Below, piece after piece: positions 10,825 to 23,635 of a stretch of DNA of 64,000 bases; position 1 is the stretch's first letter, and each line of letters starts with the position of its first letter. Location: the NCBI RefSeq assembly GCF_000276665.1, contig NW_004955405.1:17806437-17870436 (forward strand), given 5' to 3'. The notes beneath the pieces are model-generated. The model made no database searches, was not told where the DNA came from, and was given only the letters and a program-made list of their open reading frames with translations. The position numbers and the translations under genes were made by a program. Source of the DNA: Chinchilla lanigera (lineage: Eukaryota; Chordata; Mammalia; Rodentia; Chinchillidae).

Positions 10825-12304
10825 ATAAATTATAGTAGTGATTTCTGCTTGAAATTAATATATCATTTTGGCTCTTATTTACATCTTAATGATGGCAACT
10901 AAGGTCTTAGTTATAATTCTCCTACATTAACTTAGTGGAAGCTATCCAATAGCAATCTAGTAGATTTTTCCCTGTTAAATTATCATGATGGACTTTTAAT
11001 GAATATTTTAATAAACATTATCATGATCAAGAAAATTGTGAAAACAAAATCACCCTCAGTGACACTTCTGACTTTGTTTAGTAGCAGTTCTCAAAGTCAT
11101 TGATTTTAATCCTGTGAGCAATAACTCAAAATGCGTTATTATATTTCTGAGCTAATACCAAGAATAATGACAAAGTAAACATAGCATCATATTTAACAAC
11201 AATTTTAATAACCAACTTAAGCAAATACTATAAAGTTTAAATTATGATTTTCTACCACTATCGTCTTTCCCAGTAAAATACATACATACAGAAAAAGTGA
11301 GATCTGACTTTAAATTAAAAGTTTATAATAGATGAGCCAACTATAAACTTCATGTGTTAGTGTGTTCTTTTCATTGATGGGGTAACCAGTGAAGACAAAT
11401 CTTGAGGTGTTTCATTTAACCAAATTTCAAAATGTCAGTTCCTCTAGGCTATTGATTCTTAAGACCTTCATGTAAAGCCGAGGGTGATCTCACTTTGCAT
11501 CTGTGAAAATACATAACTAGACTCCTTGAATTGGTAAGAGCAGAAGAACTTCAATAATTTAACCTGGTTTGTGCTGTGAGAAAAAACAGCTAAACCTCAT
11601 GCTCAGACTCTCCTAGGACCTATTTTACAGAAATTTCTGCAGGTGGCTGAGAGCTGTCCTTTATGCAGCTGCAATAATGGAATAAATCTTGCTTACTGTG
11701 GGAACAGTGACTATATCATCCTCAAATTATCTGAGCACAACCTAACTTGTTTATATGCAGTAAGGGTAGGAATTACTCACCGTGGTTTTCCTCCTGCCAC
11801 CATGGCTGCCTGTAAGCATTGGATGTTCAACACAAGAACAGCAAATTGTGCCATATTTGCATTTTAAACTTTCATTACATTTTTATTACTTGCATTGTCA
11901 CTAAATAAAAAAATAATAAATACATAAAGGCAAAAAGGAATTTAGTGGTATTTTTCTTTACTTTAATATTTAAATACAAACATCAATAATATTTTTGTTA
12001 ATAACCACCCAGACTTCATTGTATGAATATTCATATTTTGCTTGGCTTTATTTCCACCAAAATTTAAAAATAGTCTATAGATATGAATATTATATTTTAT
12101 AACAGAACACAAACATAATAGAAACAGTAGGAGAAAATGGAAAGAAAATACAATACCTAGGAATTATTATAAATCTTTGTTTTCAGAAGTAACTACTGGA
12201 AATGTTTTTAGATGAAGTAGTATATTTCATTTCCTAATTTTGTCCTGAAATAATAAGATAACACAAAGATATACTACTCCATGTCAATAGACGGAGAGAT
12301 ATCA
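10825..12304. other. Unassigned AT-rich sequence
   Basis: No repeat family was recognised with confidence. A 74-codon frame at 11,643-11,867 contains a second ATG in good context (GCCACCATGG, 11,796-11,805), but the peptide resembles nothing known to me and the frame has no splice or promoter context. I do not call it a gene. Confidence 0.5.
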
Positions 12305-12480
12305 ACAGCATAATAAGAAAAAGCACGGTCTCAAGTCAGATATCCTGCTTTTTTTCAACAAGAATTGCCACTTAATTGGGCTATCCAGGACAAACTATTT
12401 AACTTTACTGAATCTCATGACCTTATTGGAGAATAATAGCAATATCTAGTTCAGATGGCTATTGTAATATCACTAGTACA
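12305..12480 (+). mobile_element. MIR SINE remnant (sense)
   Basis: Follows the MIR consensus order: 'aaaagcacggtctcaagtca', 'attgccacttaattgggct', 'ggacaaactatttaacttta', 'ctgaatctcatgaccttatt', then 'aataatagcaatatctagtt' and 'ggctattgtaatatc'. These match the MIR 'gagtcagac...', 'tgccacttactagctg', 'aagttacttaacctctctga' and 'aataatagtacctacct' blocks. Strongly diverged, as expected for its age. Confidence 0.8.
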
Positions 12481-15146
12481 TTATATTTTATATAACTATT
12501 ATATAATACTGTTATTTCATTTATTTTATAACTATCATAATTTTATTAATATTATATAATGTAAAGTATAGTTTCACTTTTATCAGTTTTATTGTTTAGT
12601 TTTTCAAGGTACTAGAACACAAGTTGCTTTACCAATTCTACACTGATGAAAATTTCCAATTTTTCATATCATGAAAAATATCTGCAATGAAAACCATTAT
12701 ATACACATCCTTATTTTCTTAGAACACATTACTTGAAATGAGAAGTCAAAGAATAAGCATTTGAAAGAATTTTGGGAAAAACAGAAACTATTCTATTTAA
12801 AAATTTTGCACTATATCTGATATAAAGAAAATTGATTAAACACAAAATGTATCAGAACTCTTCTTGACAGCAAGAGGACATTACTTTTAATTTTAAGAAA
12901 GGAGAAAAAATTTACAATTTTTAGAACCTGCTAATAAATAGAACTTTTCTCTTACCAAGTAGAATTCTAGAAAGTTTATACTATATATCTTATGCCACTT
13001 AGTTAAAGGTTTTTAAAAAATATTTAAGCAGAAATATAAACCATGCAAAACAGAAAAACGTGAATAACTGTCAATGTGTAAATGTTTTATACTCAAGTAT
13101 TCAACAGTAAATGTGTTTTTAGTTATGTAGAACATCGCTTTTTTACTGAAGCACTGTTACTAAGGTGGAGATTCTCAGAATATTCTTCAAATGCCATCAG
13201 AATCCATAAGAATTCTAAAATACATAATTTCTATATTTTTATATTTGATTTTAAAGCCAAAAACACATAGTGCAAAAAGAACAAAATTTGTGTTTCTCAT
13301 GGTACATGATATAGTGACTAAGATTTGCAGAATGTTGTTTCTCTCAAACAGCTTCTATCAACTGTTTATTTGGAATTTTGAGAAGAAAATTAGAAAACTA
13401 GAATAGCAGAAATGAGAGAGATAAAGAGAGTTTAGAATGAAAATACATTAGATTGAACAATATCCAAACTTCTAGTAAGAGATGAGAGAAGATAAATAAA
13501 TAAGTAGCCTCAAAATGATCACTGATTTTTCCTGAGAGGCCCCAGAACAAGATATTGAAAAGAACCTGGATAACCCAATAAAAATGGGTAAAAGAGAAGT
13601 ATGTACTAGACAACTTTTAATTTTCTTCAAAATAAGTGAATAGAAATACAACTAAAAGGAAAAATGTAAAGAGAAAAAAATAAGATATTTTACATAAAAT
13701 TGAATGTATTGCTTATTATGATTGTTTTATATTAAATTCTTTACCTTTTGTCTTCAAGTCTGATAAAAGCAAATCAAACACATCTAACTTTATGCAGTTT
13801 ATAAGATTCATACCAAAAATGTAAGGACAAAGAAAAGTTAAAAGTATGACAAAGAGTTTATTCATGTAAACATTAGTCAAAATGAAATTTCTATGGACAT
13901 CAAACAAAATAATATTTATGGTGAAACTACTAAAGATGAAAAGTTCCTTATTTGGTAGTAAATGGTTTTGTGGATAAAAATCTAAAATGTCAAATATTTA
14001 TGTACATAATAACATTGTTATTGTTATTAGAAGTCTGAAAATTCAAACATGCAAAATTTAACTGAACTCCAAATATTGGAAGACATATATGCCAAGCTGT
14101 TCAAAGGTCCGGTGCACCACAGTCAGAAATGGATATATTGAGAAGGGATGAGGTGAAATAAAAAGGAAAAAATGCAAGAGGAGAACATTTAAACAGAAAA
14201 ATTAGCATGTTTGAACGGATGGTCTGTTTGTTTGGAGTTCGTTCACCAAAAGACTCCAAAAACCATGGTTTTGGAAATTATACATAATTCTTACAACTTA
14301 AACACAGTCCATGACAATAAGCAATGTAAAATATGTTTTCAACAAATTGCAAGATTTGATGTAATAGAGATGACATTCTTTCACTGCAACGTAGTTAATG
14401 TAGAAATAAGTGATCAAAAATAATTTTAGAAACAACATATATTTGGGAATTAGAAACGTGTTTCTTGATTACTTTGTGCTATACAATAAACCAGAATGAA
14501 ACATGAAAATATGTCTGACTGAATGCTAATGCTAACACTAGCAAAAATGATGATAAAGTAGAAGTGATTGCTTACAGGAAAATACACAATGTCAAATGTT
14601 GATGTACAAACTAAAATGATAACTATAAATTGTGAAACTGAACCTTTCATGTAAAAAGTCTGAAAACAAACATAAATGCAAAACATATAGAATAAACTAT
14701 TGAAGATAAAAATATATTATTGAAATAGGAAATAAAGATATGGATTATAATTATTTTTCTAAACTGCAAGATAAAAAATTTGGAAGAGATAAAGTACAAA
14801 GAAAGCACAAGATATGCATATCTAAAGAAATAAAAGGGATTGCTACAAGAGCTTTATCTGAGATTAAATATTATATATTCATAAGAAAAAATTTCTCTAT
14901 CCTGAAATTTTCCATGAACTGATAAACGGGCAAAGTAGAAAATTACCATAAACTGACAAATATGTCCTTTAAAGAATTCCGCAGGCAAAACCATGTTTAT
15001 GGTAAAATTTTAAAAGCACTGCAGTAAGGTTGAGAATAAAAATGGAGTTATCACTTTCAGCATTGTGCTGGAAACTCTGACATGCAGAAAGAGTAGCAGT
15101 GGAAAATGAACTGGAGGATAGAAAGATTGGAAAGATAGTCAAAAAC
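12481..15146. other. A-rich, gene-free stretch
   Basis: The plus strand is A-rich from about 13,400 to 15,050, as in sense-oriented L1 bodies, but I could not match any block securely. Open frames here are short, with no conserved motif. It may be very old L1 or plain AT-rich DNA. Confidence 0.45.
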
Positions 15147-15156
15147 CCATCCAGAG

Positions 15157-15265
15157 GGCTGGGGATTTAGCTCAGCGGCAAAGCGCCTGCCTGGCAAGTG
15201 CAAGGTCGTGAGTTCGGTTCCCGGTACCGGAGAAAAAACAAAAAAAAAAAAAAAAAAAAAAAAAA
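15157..15265 (+). mobile_element. ID-type SINE, young subfamily, sense
   Basis: Nearly identical to the copy at 9030 (CGGCAAAGCGCCTGCCTGGC, GGTCGTGAGTTCGGTTCCCG, GTACCGGAG, AAAAAACA then a long poly-A). Target-site duplication CCATCCAGAG at 15,147-15,156 and 15,266-15,275. Confidence 0.95.
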
Positions 15266-15284
15266 CCATCCAGAGATGAGCATA

Positions 15285-16090
15285 CCTAGAAATCACAGCA
15301 AGACCCTAGGATTGATCAGAGTTCCTAAGATTGCAAAATACAAAAATCAATTGCATTTCATTGGCAGCAAATAGAAAATACAATGTTAAGAAGAAACTAC
15401 CAAAGTACAAAGATGCAGGACACTTTGTAATAAACACCACAGGAAATTAAAATTTATGGAGAAATAAGTCCTTCATACAAGTATCTTGAAATGCAAGTAT
15501 AACTTTCACGCATCATTTTGTTCAATTCTGTGTCACTTGCACTATTCTTCAGAAAAGAATATTGCCAGAAAATATTTTTAGTAAATAAATGAAAGACAAA
15601 AACTTAAAACTTAAATAAATAAATATAGATAGATATGTAGATAGATAGATAGATAGATAGATAGATGATAGACATGCCATGTTCATGGACTCCACATCCA
15701 AAGAATTTTAATTTTTTCATGATTGCAGTTATGCTTTAAGACCACCATGCTTTGTGACAAGCTCATTCTACAATATATTGAAAGAAAAGGTTTAATTACA
15801 TCAAGATAACCTTGAAGAAGAACAAGGAAGCCCAGTTGTTATAAAAACATGAATTATTGTAAAGCTTCAGTAGTAAAAATAAAACAGAAATTATAAGTGA
15901 TAGATATATTGACAAGTGAAGCAAAATGTGGGCCCCAAACTTAAAAATACAAATGTTGATTTATGATAGAACACAGGAAAAATGCAACTACATAGAAAAT
16001 TCTGTAAAATTTAGTTATTAGTATTTTACAAATGAAATTAGATTCCTACTGTTTACTTCTGATAGAATAAATGAATTATATACTTAAATG
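15285..16090 (+). mobile_element. L1 ORF2 fragment (sense), heavily decayed
   Basis: Sense L1 blocks: 'caaaaatcaattgcatttca', 'ccatgttcatggactccaca', 'cttcagtagtaaaaataaaa' (compare 'gctacagtaatcaaaacag') and 'atgatagaacacaggaaaaa'. No frame remains open. A GATA microsatellite (15,621-15,672) sits inside it. Confidence 0.65.
15621..15672. repeat. (GATA)n microsatellite
   Basis: About ten AGAT/GATA units with one interruption (ATATGTAG). Confidence 0.93.
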
Positions 16091-16449
16091 TGGATGACAA
16101 AATCATTACACTTTTGGGGATCCCTTACCTCTTATTTCTTCCTCCTTTCATTATGCTTGTTTCTCTCCCCTCCTTTCCATCCTGTCCCCTCTGCTTGGGT
16201 ACCATCTTTGGCCACAAATGCTTCTCCTTGGTTCTTTCTGAGGTCTCTGCTTTACTGGACAGTCCTTGCCTCTGAGAATTTGTCTGCTCATGGATAGTAG
16301 CTGTCTTCTAATATTGTTAAGCTTTGGGTTTCCCCATCTTCCCTGTTTGACCTTTTAAATAATTCAAAACATTTGCAAGTACTTGGTAATTTGCTATCTT
16401 TACCACTGAACTACTTGGTACAAATAGGTTTTGCAGACTACATCCTTAA
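16091..16449. other. Pyrimidine-rich unassigned segment
   Basis: A C/T-rich block ('tctctcccctcctttccatc', 'ctgtcccctctgcttgggta') interrupts otherwise A-rich L1-like DNA. Two overlapping plus-strand frames of 61-69 codons arise from this composition. Possibly an old L2/MIR-type insertion; not certain. Confidence 0.35.
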
Positions 16450-17414
16450 TTGGTGGAGGAATAACTTTCCACAACTATATTTAAAAATCCACAAAAGATT
16501 TTGAAATTCTTATGTTAAAATTTAGAAATTTTGAATATCTAAAAAGTGAAAGTAAAGGCAAAACTAAAAAAATTTGGTAACACCTGGGAATGATTAGTAC
16601 CTCAAGATTCTGGACCAGGCCAACTAATAACAATATCGGCCAAGGAAATAGATAGAAGAATCCTAACAGAACATCAGAATGGCCCATAAACATCTGAACA
16701 TATGCTTAAGTTTATTATCAATCAGGAAAAAATTAAAATAACTGTGTATTATTTTATATGTACCACATAGAAAATAAAAAATTTAATTTGACTGGCAAGT
16801 ATCAAAAACAATTAAAAATGACTGTGGAAACGCATGTTGAAGAGATGGCAAATGAGCTTAGCCAATTTGGAAAACAATTAAATGTTACTTAGAAAACTTG
16901 AGACAGCATGCAGCCTGCACCAGTTACTTTCCTATTTTTACAGGCACATACTCAAAATAGCCTTCTCTATACCTGCAAAAACGTGTAAGATTATCCCCAG
17001 TAATAACACAGCAGCAGCAGAAAAAGCAAATGTGCACTGAGAGTGATACATAAACAAGGACATATTCATACACAACAGAGAAAAGAAATGATTTTCAGCC
17101 ACATTCAACAGTATGAATGAATCTCCAAAAAGAGAGTGCTGGCTAGAGCAAGTAAATCATAAAAGATAGTGAAATTTTATCTGTATAAGTTTACACAAAA
17201 TTTTTTTAATATGCAATTAAATAATGTACTGTTTAATGATTCCAGAATGTGGTAAAACTGCAAAGAAAAGTAGGAAAAATAGTAAGCAGCAACTTCTAGA
17301 TAGAGGTCAATTCCAAGAAAGGAAAGAACTGTACTGAATAAGATAGGGATTTACAGGGCATTTTAAAGGTAGCATTATTTGCACTGCTTTTCTGAGTTAC
17401 CTATTTTTTATGAT
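16450..17414 (+). mobile_element. Old L1 3'-end region (sense)
   Basis: Blocks typical of the L1M ORF2-end/3' UTR in sense orientation: 'aacaattaaatgttacttag', 'ataaacaaggacatattcat', 'cagtatgaatgaatctccaa', 'aatgattccagaatgtggta', 'gggatttacagggcatttta'. Order agrees with the family; no open frame remains. Confidence 0.6.
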
Positions 17415-17471
17415 GCTTTGTATATTCTAGCACCTTGAATCCAGGGCTTTGTATATTCTAGTACCTTGAAT
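17415..17471. repeat. 26-bp direct duplication
   Basis: A 26-bp unit starting GCTTTGTATATTCTAG occurs at 17,415-17,440 and 17,446-17,471 with one mismatch and a 5-bp spacer. Small local duplication. Confidence 0.92.
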
Positions 17472-19395
17472 GAGTTACGTCTTTTAAAGAACTACCAATC
17501 TTAATTATAAAAGTCACAGTAAAAAAATTCCAGATCCCTATTCCTGAAATTTATTCATTTGTTTTCATCTATATGATAATGGTCTCAATGCCCTGTTGAA
17601 ATTCAAGAATCTATACTTAGTTTTTGGTAGAATTGTCCTCCGGACAAGATCTTTTTTCATGTAAAAATGAATTGTTTATTTTTATATGTAAAAGAAGAAA
17701 AGGTCATGATTTCAGGAGCAACATTTTATCAATTTGTTTAATTACTTATATAATTTCTAAATACTTAAAATTTAGGTATGTCTTTTATTAAAATGAAATG
17801 CCTACAATTACATGACTGATATTTAACTGAAATGTTTCTCCTACTGCTATTCTTCCTGAAATGCATTTATCCTCTCCCTCACATATCTTTCCCCCTGCAG
17901 TGTTACTTTTCCCACACTAAATGCAAATTAACCAGTATTTTCCATTAAATCCTAAATAGAATAACTTGAAGAGTTTTTAACTTTCATATTTCAGATTATG
18001 CTAACTCATACCAATTCATTACATTTATATTTTTCAATTATAATTAAACAGTTTTCCAAGTTCAAGTAAAAATACTTACTATAAGAACCTGGCTTCATTA
18101 TTCTTCTTTTTAAGTTTTAAATGATTTACAAGTATTAGTATCTTCTAGTTTAGTTTATTGAGATAAAAAATGAATGTGAGTGATATCATCACTTGATAAT
18201 GCTTAATATGTTATAATTTAAAATATTGCTTCATAAATGAAATATCTTTACTTTGACACTTAAATATCTAAATAAAATATATCTAGTATCAAGTATCATA
18301 TTTATACAGAATTTTCTATTCTATGATGAGGAAATATATGTTAATCACACATTTACATCACTTTTGAAACTCCAAAAGGTATGGGATAGATATTTATACA
18401 AATGATATATACAGTGTGAAAATGAAATGAAATTTAGTTCCTGTGCTTAGCATTAGGTTAATTCCTGATATATATAAAAACTTGTTAAGGAATACGACTA
18501 CAATTCTCAGGGCATAAAATGCTTTTATAATCATTTTGAATCATTAAACTTCCCATAATCGATTAGAATGAAATAAATGAAGTAAGCTCCCGCAGTGTTT
18601 TATGTGTGAGAACACTGAAATCTCTTCGGTGTAAGCTTTAATATGCATTTTCAACAAACCATAGCATAACACAGAATTGGCATGTTTTAATAACAAACTT
18701 CTGGTTCACAGGGAAATTGGCATGCATACTTTGCTCTATCTTTCCCTGAGTCACACTAATTTCAAAATACCCTCGCTGGGTAATCCTGTAAAGCTGAGAC
18801 TTGTAAATCCAGAGAGTTAGCAATTGTTGAGACAAAAATAACTTTAAAATCATTTGGAAGTGAATAACTTAAACCATGACTTGGATTTAAGAGCTGCCTA
18901 GCTGGAGGCAGAGCTTGCACAAATGTTGAACAGCACAGTTTTGAAAGCTCATAGAAAATTTAGAGAACTCAAGAATGATTAAGGGATCGAAAAATAGTAT
19001 CTGTAAGAGGAGGGTAATGGAACATTGTTATAATGTAAGAAACAGGAGAAAAAGAAGGTCTAGTAATTTCCTTCATGTTGTTTCCAATTTTCTAGAGGCT
19101 AAGGAATGCACTGATATTTGAGTAGGAGCAACCATCTGTGATCTACAGAAAATATATCATCATGTTAACTAGAAGGTCAGAGAAGGTAGATTTGGTGTAA
19201 ACATTTTCAGAAAGTTACCTCTGTATGTGCTAGATTTCAAAGATCTCCCTGTGCTTTCCTTTTAAAAGTCCACACCACATCCACGTTCAGGAGGAATACG
19301 TATCTAAAGAGTATTAAAACTGTTTGCTTGATCTCTTTTAATTCACCACATGGGCCCATCAAGAGCGATACTCTTAACATATAAAACATATAATG
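17472..19395. other. Unassigned AT-rich sequence
   Basis: No SINE, LINE or coding frame recognised. A 71-codon minus frame at 18,638-18,853 has no family resemblance. Confidence 0.5.
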
Positions 19396-21835
19396 TCATT
19401 TTCTTGTCTGATTTTTTTTCCTTCTGAGTGTGATGATCCATCTTTTTCTTACATTAAAATTATTGAGGAACTATTTTCTACAGTGGTTGCATCATTAAAT
19501 ATTCCCACCAACAACGCCTAAAGTTTGCAATTTCTCCACATCCTCTCCAACATTTATTTTTATTTTTAAAAATTATTATAGCCATCTGAGTTGCTATGAA
19601 GTAGTATATCATTTCAGGTTTTACGTTAATTTCCCTAATGACCAATGATATTGAGCATTTTTCATGTACTTTTTTTCATTTCTATAACTTCTTTGAAAAA
19701 TATTCATAGAATTTTGCCCATGTATTGGGCTTTGTTAGTGATCCATAAAAATTCTTTAGTCTGGATACTGGACTTCGACCAGATATAAAATTTAAAACTA
19801 TTTTTACACTGATCCTTGGGTTCTTACCTCTCTTGATAGTGTCATTTGATGCACATAAGATTTTAATTTTGATGAATTTTAGATTATCCATTTTATGCTG
19901 TTGCTTGTAATTTTAGTGACTTATCTAAGATACAATTGAAAAACCCAGCCAGGAAAATTTCCATTTCTAAGAATTTCACAGTTTTAGCTCTATTCTTTAG
20001 GTGTGTCATCCATTTAGAGATTTTTCTTCTGTAATATGAGATGAGTACAACACATTATTTTTCACATGAAAATCCAGTAGTCCTAGCATCATTTATTTAA
20101 AAGACTGTCATTATGGAGTGGTCTTCTCACAATTGCCTAATATCAATTTGCCCTCAACACTTAGTTTATTTCTGTACTCTCAAATCTATTTCAGTGGTTT
20201 AAATGCCTGTCGGATGCTAGTGCCACAATGTTTCCATACTACACTGTGTAGCTAGTTTTGCAATTAGGAAGTAAACTGTAATTGTTCCATTTTTCTTTTT
20301 TTAATATGTTTTGGCTATGAAGGGTACCTTGCCAACTTATATTCATTTTAAAATCAGCTATCCCCTTCTACATAAAATGGCTTGTCTTAAAGATTTCATT
20401 GATTCTATAAATTCTTGGAGAGAACGTTGCCATTTTTAACAACATGAAGTTTTTCTTAACATGGACTTTTACATCTATGATTTTTAAAATTTATTTTACT
20501 GATAATATTGTAGATCTCACTGCATGAGCTTTATATCTCCTTTGTTAAATGTAGTGTTCCTGAATATTTTATTCTCTTTGATGCTATTATAAATAGAACT
20601 GTCTTCTACCCTTCCTTTTCGGGTTCTTTAGTGATGGCATATAGAAATTTACTGATACTTGTTTATATGCTGAATTTTTCTGAATTTGCTTTTTCTAATA
20701 GTTATAGTTTCTCTAGTGATTTTCATATCTAAGATTACTTAACCAGACAATAGTGACATTTTTACTCTTATGTTCCAATTTGAATATCTTTTCTTTATTT
20801 TTCCTGCCTAAATGCTTGAGGTAAAATAGTTTGATATTGAATAGAAATGCAAAAATGAGAATCATGTCTTATTTCTGATTTTAAAGGGAAAATTTGCAGT
20901 TTTCCCCTCTTGAAAATAATTTTAAAGATGGGCTTTTCATAAATGGCCTTCATTTTGTTGAATAATTTCTTTCTAATTTTAGTATATCACCAGATATAAA
21001 TTGTGAGTTTTTGAAATGCTTTTATTCATCTTTATTCATTCATTCTTTCTTTGTTTGTTTCTTTTTTCTTTTCTTTCACTCTCTTCTTTTTTGTTGGCTT
21101 GCTTGACTGCTTTTTAAACTTTTATTCTTTAGTTTTAGGTGTTCTGTCGATTTCTGTATGCTGAACTATTCTTGAATTCCTGGCATAGATCTCATTTTGC
21201 CATAGTTTATTTCCTACTTATTCACAGTACCTAATGCTATTAATATGCTCTTAGATTCATTTTGCCAATAAACTGACCTGGGCTTGTTTTGTCTTGTTTT
21301 TTTTGTTTGGTTGGTTGGTTTTTGCTGTGTAATTATAGATATTGGTCAGTTTTCTAGTGATGTTTTTATGTGGCTTTTTATTAGGTAGACCTCATAGAAT
21401 AAATTAGAAAATATTCTCTCTTCCAATTTTTGGGAAAGTTTGAGAAGATTGGAGTAAATTCTTTAAAAGTTTGTTAGAAGAAAATACTGAAGCGATCAGT
21501 TGTACTTTTCTTTGTTGAGACATTTCACCTGTTTTTAATTAGCAATTTTTCAAACATTAATAAGTTAAACAACTTTCATGTATTTACATGTATTTTTAAA
21601 CGAGATATTTGTTGAAATCTATTTCTCAATTTCCAAGTTTTTAATACCTACCTGCCATTTCATTTTTGGGTTGTAGGAATTGTTAATATACATTGAAATC
21701 AGTCAAGTATATTTTTATGAATATTATTTTCCAAAGCACTGCTTTCCTATTTAATTTTATTTCTTCTGAAAATATTTTTAATATTTGTGAAGACTAATTT
21801 GCCAATTCTTTTCTTTTATAGTTATTATTTAGTTC
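19396..21835 (-). mobile_element. Old L1 ORF2 to 3' region (antisense), about 2.4 kb
   Basis: Continuous antisense L1M-like text: 'gtggttgcatcattaaatat' and 'tctccacatcctctccaaca' (ORF2 C-terminal region), 'cctaatgaccaatgatattg', 'tagagatttttcttctgtaa', 'gtttccatactacactgtgt', 'tgtgttttggctatgaagggt'-like text near 20,310, 'gataccagatataaat'-like text near 20,990, and 'tagaccatagaataaatta'-like text near 21,390. All frames are broken. The T-rich plus strand is explained by this antisense insertion. Confidence 0.75.
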
Positions 21836-22310
21836 ATTATTAAAAGCTATAACTCTAATGTTTGGATTTTACTCTTCATCAGATGTGTGAATTACAAATG
21901 ATTTCTTTCAGTGTATAATCTAACTTTTCATGCTTCATCACGCTTTTTGATGATCTGATGTTTTCCTAAATTAATATCAATTGTGTTAGTTTTTCCATTA
22001 ATGATAAGATTTCTCATTTAAGAAATCTTTGCCTATCTGAAGCTGGTGAAGATGTTCTCCTGCACTGTATCCCAGAAACTATACCATTCTTCTTTCACAT
22101 AGAGGGCAATTTGTCATTTCCAATTATTTAATTAGATACATATATACAGTTAGTTTAGTATCACTTGCTGAAAACAAAATCTTGCTTCCACTGAATTGTA
22201 GACATGACTCTTATAAACCAAGAGAGAGTATAACTTGACTCTTCATCCAGTGTCACTGGACTACTTGCCTATTTTTATACCAGTAAAACATAGTTAAGCT
22301 TGATGAAGTT
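21836..22310 (-). mobile_element. Second antisense L1 ORF2 C-terminal fragment
   Basis: 'aagaaatctttgcctatctg' and 'gctggtgaagatgttctcct', then 'gcaatttgtcatttccaatt' and 'ccactgaattgtagacatga', correspond to the antisense region of L1 ORF2 also present at 19.7-20.2 kb. The order therefore restarts, meaning a separate or rearranged L1 copy. Confidence 0.6.
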
Positions 22311-22699
22311 CCATGAAAAGTTTTCATGTTTAGTAGTATAAGACTTTCAATTCTATTACATTTCTTTAAGAATTTCATGGTAACTGTGAGAAATGTATAG
22401 CTCCACACAAATGTTTAATCAGGCTGTCAAATTATAATAAAACTGTTCTTGAATGAAGACATATTATTTTAACACTAGTATTAAATGTTACCTAAAGAGC
22501 TTCATTTGAATCTAATGAAGAGAGCATCATAGAAGTGACAGAAAAATTTAAGAAAAATTTAAACCCAACTTTGATTTATTTCATTAGTGGATTGTGATGA
22601 ACAGCACTTACCCTCTCTGCCTATCAGTTTCAAGGGTAAACCTGTTGTGAATGAATATATTATTTTCAGTTTCTGTGTTTCTTACAATAAATTAACAGC
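22311..22699. other. Unassigned sequence between L1 blocks
   Basis: No recognised repeat or gene in this interval. Confidence 0.45.
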
Positions 22700-23635
22700 A
22701 TTTTAAAACAAAAGAAATACTAAGGTAGTCTAAGGAGGAAACCTGAGCCACAAAAATAAAGAAAAATTTCAGGCAACACAGAGTCACAGGTAAAGACTGG
22801 GTATGATAGATAAGTACTTCAAAATAATTATGATTGAAAGTTAATGAGAAGAATTAAAAGGGGACACATATGAAAAGATAGGGGAAGTGTCTTAAATGAT
22901 AACTAAAACCTAGAACAGTGAATCAAATAAAATTTCTGGACTTGAAAACTACAAATAAATTAAGTATTACACCCTGACCACAGATTATATAAAGCAGGAG
23001 ACAGAATGTATAAATAAGATTTACAAATAAATAAACAAACAAATATTAAAACAAAGCACACAAAGAAAAATAGAAGAAAATTCCAAATGAATATAGTACA
23101 CAGATGAATAATAAAAGTGTTATGGACAATGTAACTCTGTGGTAGAGCATTTGCTTAGCATGTATCAGGCCCAGGGTTCAATGCTTAACACCAAAAAAAG
23201 AAATCAAGCAACCAAACAAATATCCTCACAAAGAAAAAAAAAGTCAAACATAAATATAATTAGAAATTTCAAAACAGAGAAGTAAAAGAACAACAACAAT
23301 ATATGAGGAGAAGTTGACCTATAATCATATGATCATATGTCATTATGTTAATTAAAACATGGTCAAAAGATTTTTGTGAAATAACATGTTATAAAAATGG
23401 AAATATGAATGGTCAATAAACACATGACATTATTCTCAAATTTATTAGCAATTAGCATGCAAATTAAAAACTCAAAAATAGATCATTGACATCTACCAAT
23501 AAATAAAAACTATTAATCTTTTAAAATTCTTTTCTTGTTCCAAAAATATTCACACTTAACTTCTAATTTGGAATTATTCTGTCTTTGAAACAGTCCCTCA
23601 ATTATAAAGACTTTAAAAATGGTTATTGCAGAAGA
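22700..23635 (+). mobile_element. Probable sense L1 pieces, partly unassigned
   Basis: A-rich plus strand. At 23,390-23,500 'atggtcaataaacacatgac' plus 'agcatgcaaattaaaaactc' matches the L1 ORF2-end/3' region. The part before it is L1-like in composition only. A degraded ID copy sits at about 23,125-23,200. The perfect palindrome CATATGATCATATG is at 23,326-23,339. Confidence 0.5.
23125..23200 (+). mobile_element. Degraded ID-type SINE (sense)
   Basis: 'actctgtggtagagcatttg', 'cttagcatgtatcaggccca', 'gggttcaatgcttaacacca' and a short A tail. It keeps the older GGTAGAGCA...GGCCCAGGGTTCAAT form, so it predates the CGGCAAAGCG subfamily. No clear target-site duplication. Confidence 0.75.

Noticed and set aside
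11643..11867. 74-codon frame with internal GCCACCATGG
   Set aside because: One good start context is not enough. No promoter, splice site or recognisable peptide, and surroundings look like decayed repeat.
23326..23339. 14-bp palindrome CATATGATCATATG
   Set aside because: Short AT-rich palindromes of this size are expected by chance in AT-rich DNA of this length.
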